Source: an uncultured Collinsella sp. (GTDB lineage: Bacteria; Actinomycetota; Coriobacteriia; Coriobacteriales; Coriobacteriaceae). Taken from it: 8,315 bases of DNA. Below the pieces are notes generated by a model that ran no database searches, had not been told where the DNA came from, and saw nothing but the letters and a program-made list of their open reading frames with translations. Below are positions 1 to 5,170 of this stretch, piece after piece. Where the stretch lies: NCBI GenBank assembly GCA_902464495.1, contig CABQJK010000058.1, forward strand, positions 1-8,315, read 5' to 3'. Made by a program: the position numbers and the translations under genes. Every line of letters begins with the position of its first letter. The stretch's first letter is position 1.

Positions 1-11
1 AGGGGTTCAAC

Positions 12-740
12 ATGATCTATTACGTCGAGGACGATGACAACATCAGGGATTTGACAGTCTACGCGCTGCGCAAGCAGGGAATCGAGGCCGAGGGCTTTTC
101 GTGTGATGGCGAGTTTAAAGCTGCCGTGGCGCGACGGGTGCCCGATGCTGTGCTGCTCGATATCATGCTGCCCGACACCGATGGCTTGGCGATTATGCGT
201 CGCCTGCGTGCCGATCGCCTGACGGCGACGGTGCCCATCATGATGCTTACCGCCAAGGACACCGAACTCGACAAGGTGATGGCGCTCGATGGCGGTGCCG
301 ACGATTACCTGACTAAGCCGTTTTCGCTCATGGAGCTTGCGAGCCGCTGCCGCGCACTGCTGCGTCGCGGCGGCATGGTCAAGCAGGCGAGCGATGTGCT
401 CAGCGTGGGCGACATCGTGCTTTCGCCTAGCCATCGCGAGGTGACCGTTGCCGGCGAGCCGCTTAAGCTCACCCTGCGCGAGTTCGACCTGCTCGAGTAC
501 CTCATGCGCAAGCCCGGCGTGGTCTTTACCCGCGAGTCGTTGCTGCAGAGCGTGTGGGGCTGGGACTTCGACGGCGGTTCGCGCACCGTTGACGTGCACG
601 TGCAGACGCTTCGCCAAAAACTGGGCGAGCATGCCAGCGCCATCGAGACCGTGCGCGGCGTGGGTTATCGCCTGGCCGAGCCTTCTGCCGGTGATGGTGC
701 CGAAGGCGACGACACCGCGGCCACCGCATCGGAGGAGTAA
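12..740 (+). CDS. OmpR/PhoB-family two-component response regulator
   Basis: This cytoplasmic transcription factor should be phosphorylated by the histidine kinase encoded next to it. The 242-residue protein has the usual two-domain layout. The receiver domain spans about residues 1-115, with acidic pocket E6-D7-D8, phospho-acceptor D50 in LLDIMLPDTDG, T80 in the LTAK switch motif and K102 in TKPF. The winged-helix DNA-binding domain spans about 128-226, with a recognition helix near S190-L204 (SRTVDVHVQTLRQKL) and the terminal wing RGVGYRL. A 16-residue acidic tail (GDGAEGDD onward) follows the domain and may be dispensable. The ATG is supported by AGGGG at 1-5, six bases upstream. The stop codon lies 3 nt before the kinase start, so the two are an operon. 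Length and motifs are normal for the family. The target genes cannot be told from the sequence; a PhoB, WalR or other role is undecided. Confidence 0.95.
   Translation: MIYYVEDDDNIRDLTVYALRKQGIEAEGFSCDGEFKAAVARRVPDAVLLDIMLPDTDGLAIMRRLRADRLTATVPIMMLTAKDTELDKVMALDGGADDYLTKPFSLMELASRCRALLRRGGMVKQASDVLSVGDIVLSPSHREVTVAGEPLKLTLREFDLLEYLMRKPGVVFTRESLLQSVWGWDFDGGSRTVDVHVQTLRQKLGEHASAIETVRGVGYRLAEPSAGDGAEGDDTAATASEE
731..737 (+). promoter_or_regulatory. Ribosome binding site setting the GTG start of the kinase
   Basis: GGAGGAG lies inside the last codons of the response-regulator gene, six bases before the GTG at 744. It is a near-consensus Shine-Dalgarno and favours that GTG over internal ATGs. The overlap suggests that the two proteins are translationally coupled. 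Confidence 0.8.
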
Positions 741-743
741 CCC

Positions 744-2168
744 GTGGTCTTCGCTCCCCAGGGAAAACATACGCTGTCGCACCGCGTTTTTGTGACGATC
801 TTTGTCTGCGCCATGGCGGTTATCGTGGCGTTTACGGTGCTGGGTGCGTTCTTTGTGCAAAACACTTTGGCGGATGCCACGAGTGCCAATCTGGCGCAGG
901 AAACCGAGCTCATTGCTGCCGCCCTCGACGAGCAGCAGGAGCCCATTCCGTTCTTGCGAAGCCTCGATCGCGAGGATCTTCGTATCACGCTGATCAATAA
1001 GGACGGATCTGTTGCCTACGACAACGAGGCGTCGCCTTCCACACTGCCCAACCATGGCGATCGCCCCGAGGTCATCGAGGCCTTTGAGAGTGGTTCGGGT
1101 TCCGCGGAGCGCGCAAGCTCTACACTCGACGAGATTATGCTGTATCGCGCCGTCACCCTTGATAACGGCCAGGTCGTTCGCTTGGCGCAGGCCCAGCCTG
1201 GCGTTGCGGCGATTTTGCTGTCGATGCTGGCGCCGATGCTGCTTATCGCAGCAGCGGGTGCAGTACTCTCGTTTTTTATGGCGCGCCGTGAGTCCCGTGC
1301 CATCATCGCGCCGTTGCAAGAGGTGGATTTGGATCACCCACGCCGTAGCTATGAGCACGCCTATGCCGAGATGGTCCCCATGCTTGAGCGCATCGAGTCG
1401 CAGCGCCAGGAACTCAAGCGCCAAATGGCGGTGCTAGCGGACAACGACCGTATGCGCCGCGAGTTCACGGCGAATATCACCCATGAGCTCAAGACGCCGC
1501 TTACGGCGATTTCGGGCTATGCCGAGCTCATCGCAAATGGCATGGTCGAGGGCGAGGACGACCTGCGCAACTTTGGCGGTCGCATCTATCGTGAGGCGGG
1601 CCGCTTGGCAGCGCTTGTCAACGACATCCTTACGCTGTCTAACTTGGACGAGGCCGAACGTGCAACTGAAGGCGAGGCAGTGCCCATTGGGTCCACGGAG
1701 CCTATTGAGCTCTCGCGTGCGATCTACGCGGTTGAGCAGCGTCTTGAACAGGTCGCCCGTCAAGCGAATGTGACGATAAGTCATGAGACCAAGCCTGTGG
1801 TCATCGAAGGCGTGTCGCGCTTGATCGACGAGCTCATCTATAATCTGGCAAGCAACGCCATCCGCTACAATCGACCCGGCGGTACGGTTACGTTGCAGTG
1901 CGGCACCAACGACGAAGGCCATCCGTTCCTCGCTGTCGCCGACACGGGAATCGGTATCGCGCCTGAAGAACAGGGCAAGGTATTTGAGCGGTTCTATCGC
2001 GTGGACAAGAGTAGGTCCAAGGCACGCGGCGGAACCGGCCTGGGGCTTGCCATTGTCAAGCATGCGGCCCTGTATCATCACGCCACGCTCGATCTGTCGA
2101 GCGAGTTGGGCGTGGGAACCACCATTACGGCGACGTTTCCCATACAGCAGGACGAGCCATTCGCATAG
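744..2168 (+). CDS. Membrane sensor histidine kinase, PhoR-type
   Basis: This inner-membrane kinase should autophosphorylate a histidine and pass the phosphate to the upstream regulator. Its 474 residues hold a membrane segment at about 15-38, an extracytoplasmic sensor region at about 39-152, a second membrane segment at about 153-179, then a linker with APLQEVDLDHPRR and YAEMVPMLERI. That linker resembles the degenerate HAMP-like linker of many Gram-positive PhoR-type kinases rather than a full HAMP domain. The HisKA domain contains FTANITHELKTPL with phospho-acceptor H247. The ATPase domain shows the N box (N367, N371), the G1 box DTGIGI at D400, the F-box FERFYRVD, and the G2 box GGTGLGLA at 429-436. 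All catalytic motifs look intact. The sensor region has no motif I can match to a ligand, so the stimulus is unknown. Start choice is GTG at 744 because of the strong ribosome site at 731-737. Confidence 0.95.
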   Translation: MVFAPQGKHTLSHRVFVTIFVCAMAVIVAFTVLGAFFVQNTLADATSANLAQETELIAAALDEQQEPIPFLRSLDREDLRITLINKDGSVAYDNEASPSTLPNHGDRPEVIEAFESGSGSAERASSTLDEIMLYRAVTLDNGQVVRLAQAQPGVAAILLSMLAPMLLIAAAGAVLSFFMARRESRAIIAPLQEVDLDHPRRSYEHAYAEMVPMLERIESQRQELKRQMAVLADNDRMRREFTANITHELKTPLTAISGYAELIANGMVEGEDDLRNFGGRIYREAGRLAALVNDILTLSNLDEAERATEGEAVPIGSTEPIELSRAIYAVEQRLEQVARQANVTISHETKPVVIEGVSRLIDELIYNLASNAIRYNRPGGTVTLQCGTNDEGHPFLAVADTGIGIAPEEQGKVFERFYRVDKSRSKARGGTGLGLAIVKHAALYHHATLDLSSELGVGTTITATFPIQQDEPFA

Positions 2169-2193
2169 CGATACAACATAGATATTGATGTAG

Positions 2194-2240
2194 ACGCCGC
2201 ATTTGACTTTCGGGTGCGGCGTTGTTGTGCAATTTTACGA
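2194..2240 (+). terminator. Probable intrinsic terminator after the two-component operon
   Basis: A perfect 8-bp inverted repeat, ACGCCGCA at 2194-2201 and TGCGGCGT at 2215-2222, encloses a 13-base loop and starts 25 bases after the kinase stop. It is followed by a T-rich but interrupted tract (TTGTTGTGCAATTTT). The stem is GC-rich; the weak U tract and large loop lower confidence. It would separate the signalling operon from the polysaccharide module. Confidence 0.6.
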
Positions 2241-2254
2241 TTGCTTCCGACATT

Positions 2255-2316
2255 TTTACAGGAGAGCCTGTTTCTTATGTATAGAGTTTGGTCTCGGTAA
2301 AAAGATGCGATAACAT
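2255..2316 (+). promoter_or_regulatory. Candidate promoter region for the polysaccharide-control operon
   Basis: Two overlapping candidates are visible. One has TTTACA at 2255-2260 (five of six to the -35 consensus), with TATGTA or TATAGA at 2276-2285, at 15 or 19 bases of spacing. The other has TTGGTC at 2288-2293 and TAACAT at 2311-2316, spaced exactly 17. Each has one weak element. An inverted repeat ACAGG-AGAG-CCTGT at 2258-2271 overlaps the first -35 and its spacer and could be an operator. A promoter is expected here because a terminator precedes it and a three-gene operon follows. Neither start site is proven. Confidence 0.4.
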
Positions 2317-2363
2317 ACGGACAGTTTTGTCAATCCGAACTGGGGAAATGAAAGGCAAGCTGC

Positions 2364-3020
2364 ATGACCCTTCTCGAACTGTTCCAGCTGCTGAAGAAGC
2401 ACCTCAAGCTGGTCATCACCCTTCCGGTGGTCTGCGCGATCGCCATGGGCATCGTGTCCTTCGTTGCGATGGACAACACCTATACCGCGACGACGAGCAT
2501 GTACATTCTCGCCAAGACCGATGATAGCGGTCAGATGAGCTACAACGATCTCTCGGCGAGCCAGATGCTTTCCAACGATATCGCCACGCTGCTGGATAGC
2601 GATAGCGTTAAGAGCGGCGCCGCCAAAGAACTGGGCCTCACCGATCTGGATGACTACAAGGTGTCTGTTTCCTCCGAGACCACCACGCGTGTCATTACGC
2701 TTTCGGTTACCGGCACCGATGCCAAGGAGACGGCTGAGGTCGCAAAGGCCATTGCCAGCTCGGTGAGTACGGTCGCTCAGAACGTCGGCGCTGCCCAGAG
2801 CATCAACGTTATCGACGAGGCTAAGACCCCCGAAGCCCCCAGCGGCCCCAAGCGCACGCTGTATATTGCCGTCGCGTTCCTCGCCGGTATCTTTATCGCA
2901 GTTGCCTATGTCGTTTTGGCAGACATGCTCAATACCCGCATCCGCGGTGCCGAAGAGGCAGAAGAGCTCCTGGGTATTCCCGTTGTTGGCCGAATTCCGG
3001 CTATGAAAGGTGGTAAATAG
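2364..3020 (+). CDS. Wzz/CpsC-family polysaccharide co-polymerase and kinase adaptor
   Basis: This membrane protein should set polymer chain length and anchor and activate the cytoplasmic tyrosine kinase encoded next. The 218-residue protein begins with the typical MTLLELFQLLKKH amphipathic stretch, then a membrane segment at about 16-36. An extracytoplasmic domain at about 38-160 ends in the proline-rich stretch EAPSGPKR that commonly precedes the second membrane helix in Wzz proteins. The second helix is at about 166-187. A cytoplasmic tail with TRIRGAEEAEELLGIPVVGRIP follows; in split Gram-positive systems this tail is the kinase activator. Length matches YveK/CapA/CpsC-type proteins, which lack a fused kinase domain. 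The ATG follows AAAGG at 2351-2355 by 8 bases. The stop is 2 nt before the kinase start, so the two are probably translated together. Family assignment is firm; the polymer it controls is unknown. Confidence 0.92.
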   Translation: MTLLELFQLLKKHLKLVITLPVVCAIAMGIVSFVAMDNTYTATTSMYILAKTDDSGQMSYNDLSASQMLSNDIATLLDSDSVKSGAAKELGLTDLDDYKVSVSSETTTRVITLSVTGTDAKETAEVAKAIASSVSTVAQNVGAAQSINVIDEAKTPEAPSGPKRTLYIAVAFLAGIFIAVAYVVLADMLNTRIRGAEEAEELLGIPVVGRIPAMKGGK

Positions 3021-3022
3021 GC

Positions 3023-3760
3023 ATGGCTAAGGCAAAGAACACCGATAAGCTCGTTGTACAGAATGCCGCCAAGACCCTTCTGGCCAACATCCGCTTTGCG
3101 AGCGTGGACGACCCCATTCGCACCATCACCGTTACCTCCTCGATTCCCAACGAGGGCAAGTCTACGGTTTCCATTAACCTTGCTCAGGCAATCGCCACGA
3201 GCGGCAAGTCCGTGCTTCTGGTCGAGGCCGATATGCGCCGCAGGTCCCTTCCCGATATGCTCGGCGTTCGTTCGCGCGGCGGACTCTATGCGGTCCTTTC
3301 CGAGCAGATCTCCATTGACCAGGCAATTGTCGAGACGGGTCAGAAGAACTTCTACTTCCTCGATGCCGAGCCGCACATTCCCAATCCTGCCGACATTATC
3401 GTCTCCCATCGCTTTGCCAAGCTGGTAAAGGCACTGTCCGCCAAGTTCCAGTACGTCATCTTCGATGCTCCTCCGGTCGGCACCTTCATCGATGCTGCCG
3501 AGATTGCCAGCTTGACCGACGGCACGCTGTTCGTGGTGCGCGAGGACTTTACCAAGCGCGAAGAGGCGCTCAACGCTATCGCCCAGCTTAAGAAGTCCGA
3601 GAAGGTCAAGCTCATCGGTACCGTCATGAATTACTGCGAGACCGAGACCAGCGAGTACTACTATTCTTACTACACCAAGGACGGTAAGAAGGTTAAGAAG
3701 GGCTCCGACGATCAGGGCACTTCCAAAAAGGGCATCTTCACCAACCGAGCAAACGTTTAG
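3023..3760 (+). CDS. Bacterial tyrosine kinase (BY-kinase), CpsD/YwqD-like
   Basis: This cytoplasmic ATPase should phosphorylate itself on C-terminal tyrosines and regulate polysaccharide assembly with the preceding adaptor. The 245 residues show a BY-kinase Walker A, SSIPNEGKST, with K46. The Walker A' is VLLVEADMRR, with D70 kept but E68 where aspartate is usual. A Walker B, YVIFDAPPV, has D148. Near the C-terminus a tyrosine cluster, EYYYSYY (Y212-Y217), is preceded by Y204 and followed by a lysine-rich tail. The protein has no membrane segment, as expected of the split Gram-positive type. AAAGGTGG in the last codons of the adaptor gene serves as ribosome site. The phosphatase gene follows after 17 nt, completing the on/off pair. 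Relation to MinD/ParA ATPases is structural only; the PNEGKS P-loop and tyrosine cluster set it apart. The glutamate change is discussed in the findings. Confidence 0.93.
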   Translation: MAKAKNTDKLVVQNAAKTLLANIRFASVDDPIRTITVTSSIPNEGKSTVSINLAQAIATSGKSVLLVEADMRRRSLPDMLGVRSRGGLYAVLSEQISIDQAIVETGQKNFYFLDAEPHIPNPADIIVSHRFAKLVKALSAKFQYVIFDAPPVGTFIDAAEIASLTDGTLFVVREDFTKREEALNAIAQLKKSEKVKLIGTVMNYCETETSEYYYSYYTKDGKKVKKGSDDQGTSKKGIFTNRANV

Positions 3761-3777
3761 TTGATTAAGGTTGACCT

Positions 3778-4428
3778 ATGCGTGACATTCATTGCCATAT
3801 CTTGCCGGGTGTAGACGACGGCGCCGCCGATCTCGAAGAGAGCTTGGCGATGCTCGAGGCTGCCAAGCGGGCCGGTGTAACCAGAATCGTTTGCACTCCT
3901 CACTGCCGTGATCCCTATTTTGATTACGACAAGATGTGGGATGCCTTTGAGCTGCTGCGCGATAACGCTGACGGTTTTCCGCTCCAGATGGGCTTCGAGG
4001 TCAACCATCGAAAGCTCGTTGAGCTTGGTATCGATGCCGCGGATCACTTGCATTTCGATGGGACCAACGAGTTTCTGCTCGAGCTTTCGACTCATGCCGA
4101 TGCGTATGCGTTTAGAGAGTACGAGAACACGATTTACGATTTGCAGTGCCGTGGCTACCAGGTGATCATCGCTCATCCTGAGCGCTATCGTGCGGTTCAA
4201 AAGGATGTAAGCGTGGCGGAGCGCCTGGTCGATATGGGCTGCAAGCTGCAGGCTTCGGCGGACTTTATTGCCGGCGGTCGCTTTGGTCGCGAGAAAAAGC
4301 CGGCACAGCGCCTGTTCGATCAGAACCTGTACAGCTTCATCGCGAGCGATGCCCATAACGTGGGTCATTACGACTGCCTGGCGAAGGCTCGCGCGAAGTT
4401 TAGCGTGCGCGGAGCTCATTTTCGCTAA
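3778..4428 (+). CDS. PHP-family protein tyrosine phosphatase, CpsB/YwqE-like
   Basis: This metal-dependent phosphatase should dephosphorylate the upstream BY-kinase. The 216-residue protein carries the PHP-fold metal ligands in order: DIHCHILPGVDDG with H5 and H7 and D13-D14, TPH with H42, GFEVN with E74, the AHPERYR motif with H133-E135-R136, and SDAHN with D191 and H193. All expected catalytic motifs are present. The C-terminus ends only about 23 residues after SDAH, whereas YwqE-type proteins (about 250 residues) usually run some 45 residues beyond it. The terminal helix is therefore shortened or replaced by KFSVRGAHFR. The start ATG has AAGG at 3767-3770, seven bases upstream. It is the third gene of the module, 17 nt behind the kinase. 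It is unrelated to low-molecular-weight Wzb phosphatases, which do the same job in many Gram-negatives. Confidence 0.92.
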   Translation: MRDIHCHILPGVDDGAADLEESLAMLEAAKRAGVTRIVCTPHCRDPYFDYDKMWDAFELLRDNADGFPLQMGFEVNHRKLVELGIDAADHLHFDGTNEFLLELSTHADAYAFREYENTIYDLQCRGYQVIIAHPERYRAVQKDVSVAERLVDMGCKLQASADFIAGGRFGREKKPAQRLFDQNLYSFIASDAHNVGHYDCLAKARAKFSVRGAHFR

Positions 4429-4429
4429 A
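4399..4429 (+). repeat. 7-bp inverted repeat spanning the phosphatase stop codon
   Basis: TTTAGCG at 4399-4405 and CGCTAAA at 4423-4429 are perfect inverted copies separated by 17 bases; the right arm contains the TAA stop. There is no T-tract, so it is a poor terminator. TAAAAT at 4426-4431 could serve as a -10 for the next gene, but no good -35 is placed for it. It may be an operator or chance. Confidence 0.35.
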
Positions 4430-4456
4430 ATCTGTCCCTGACGTTCGTATTGAATG

Positions 4457-4462
4457 AAAGGG
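4457..4462 (+). promoter_or_regulatory. Ribosome binding site choosing the ATG of the acetyltransferase
   Basis: AAAGGG stands five bases before the ATG at 4468. An in-frame TTG at 4450 would lie upstream of this site with no Shine-Dalgarno of its own, so the ATG is the better start. Confidence 0.75.
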
Positions 4463-4467
4463 CAGCC

Positions 4468-4968
4468 ATGGATATCCAACTTAAGACGGGATGCTTTGAT
4501 GACGCGGCGTTGGTGCGCCGCGTCGTTTTTATGGACGAGCAGGGCTACGAGAATGAGTTCGACGCTATCGACGAGGATTCGAACTGCATTCATGTGACGC
4601 TCTATGTGGACGGCGAGCTTGCCGGTTGCTCGCGCGTGTTTCCCGAAGAGCTTGAGCGCGCGGCTGACGCAGAGGCTCCGGTGTCGCCGGCGTGCGACTT
4701 GGACGAAGGCGTCGCGGCGGGGGAGACCTACATTATGGGGCGCGTGGCTGTACTGCCGGGCGTGCGCCGTCGTGGTCTGGCGAGCAAGATTGTCGAGGCC
4801 AGTGATGCCGCCGCATGTGATGCCGGCGCCAAGCTCATTAAGCTGCATGCGCAGGAATACGTGCTGCCGCTCTATGCCAAGGCGGGCTACGCGCAGATTG
4901 CCCCGGTAGACTACGAAGACGAGGGCCAGCCCCATGCTTGGATGGCCAAGCGCGTAGATGGCAGATAG
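4468..4968 (+). CDS. GNAT-family N-acetyltransferase, ElaA-like
   Basis: This is a cytoplasmic acetyl-CoA-dependent acyltransferase of unknown substrate. The 166-residue protein has an N-terminal region VRRVVFMDEQGYENEFDAID, resembling the ElaA/YjcF group's VR..VF..EQ...E.D..D. The GNAT motif A is MGRVAVLPGVRRRGLAS at 90-106, with the acetyl-CoA pyrophosphate-binding R-R-x-G-x-A pattern at 101-105. The C-terminal signature is LHAQEYVLPLYAKAGY followed by EDEGQPHAWM (153-159 GQPHAWM), which matches the ED.G.PH..M ending of ElaA proteins. It starts 39 nt after the phosphatase gene with no evident terminator between, so it may be read with the polysaccharide module. Nothing in the protein ties it to polysaccharide acetylation, which normally uses membrane acyltransferases. 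The final G of its TAG stop begins a GGGACGTTCC repeat-like motif. Confidence 0.88.
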   Translation: MDIQLKTGCFDDAALVRRVVFMDEQGYENEFDAIDEDSNCIHVTLYVDGELAGCSRVFPEELERAADAEAPVSPACDLDEGVAAGETYIMGRVAVLPGVRRRGLASKIVEASDAAACDAGAKLIKLHAQEYVLPLYAKAGYAQIAPVDYEDEGQPHAWMAKRVDGR

Positions 4969-5008
4969 GGACGTTCCTTTCCTGCCGGCAGTCGGGGACA
5001 CTCCTTGG
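4968..5008. repeat. Tandem GGGAC-type repeat units around a palindrome
   Basis: GGGACGTTCCTT at 4968-4979 and GGGGACACTCCTTGG at 4994-5008 are similar direct units. They flank the perfect 10-bp palindrome CTGCCGGCAG at 4982-4991. The first unit matches the arms of the large palindrome at 7390-7433 (GGGGACGTTCTT). It looks like a degenerate or partial copy of a dispersed intergenic repeat. There is no loop or T-tract to make a normal terminator. Confidence 0.45.
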
Positions 5009-5028
5009 CAATTGGCGCATCAGAGCGT

Positions 5029-5090
5029 TTGGACATACAGTTTTTCGATTCCGTATGTATATATGCGCGCTAATGGGTTATAAAATCTAA
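5029..5090 (+). promoter_or_regulatory. Probable htpG promoter region
   Basis: TTATAAAAT at 5078-5086 gives a near-consensus -10 (TATAAA or TAAAAT) about 85 bases before the htpG ATG; a start near 5092 would follow. No good -35 lies 16-18 bases upstream. TTGGAC at 5029-5034 is -35-like but is spaced for the weaker TATGTA/TATATA boxes at 5054-5064. Two nested inverted repeats surround these boxes: GCGCAT/ATGCGC at 5015-5020 and 5063-5068, and ACATAC/GTATGT at 5033-5038 and 5053-5058. I see neither a CIRCE (TTAGCACTC...GAGTGCTAA) nor a HAIR (CTTGAGT...ACTCAAG) heat-shock operator. Confidence 0.5.
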
Positions 5091-5115
5091 GTCTGAACAT
5101 AGCAGGTCTGCGATG

Positions 5116-5140
5116 CGGCTCGGGCAACCGGGCCGTTTTT
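5116..5140 (+). terminator. Terminator-like hairpin inside the htpG leader (possible attenuator)
   Basis: CGGCTCGG (5116-5123) pairs with CCGGGCCG (5128-5135) as an 8-bp stem with one G-U pair, capped by a GCAA (GNRA) tetraloop and followed at once by five Ts. These are textbook intrinsic-terminator features. Only 30 GC-rich bases separate it from the htpG ATG, with no room for another promoter, so htpG transcripts from the upstream promoter must pass through it. Flanking bases 5106-5113 and 5139-5146 can pair as an outer 8-bp stem (two G-U), extending the structure. It could equally stop read-through from upstream, but it would then also reduce htpG. Confidence 0.65.
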
Positions 5141-5170
5141 GCGGACGGGGGTAGCGCGAAAGGACTGCAC

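Noticed and set aside
1434..2081. 215-codon open frame on the minus strand inside the histidine kinase gene
   Set aside because: It mirrors the catalytic HisKA/ATPase region of an intact kinase and has no motif of its own.
12..2168. Naming the two-component pair PhoB/PhoR or WalR/WalK
   Set aside because: Domain layout alone fits many OmpR-type systems. No phosphate-transport or cell-wall gene is adjacent, and the sensor domain is not recognisable.
4450..4467. Upstream TTG start for the acetyltransferase
   Set aside because: It adds six residues and lies before the AAAGGG site that is properly spaced for the ATG at 4468.
4468..4968. Acetyltransferase as a polysaccharide O-acetylase of the operon
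   Set aside because: It is a soluble ElaA-like GNAT. Polysaccharide acetylation usually involves membrane acyltransferase-3 or left-handed helix enzymes, and proximity is the only link.
3757..5001. 414-codon open frame on the minus strand opposite the phosphatase and acetyltransferase genes
   Set aside because: It spans two well-supported + strand genes and the gap between them, shows no family motif, and is explained by codon bias.
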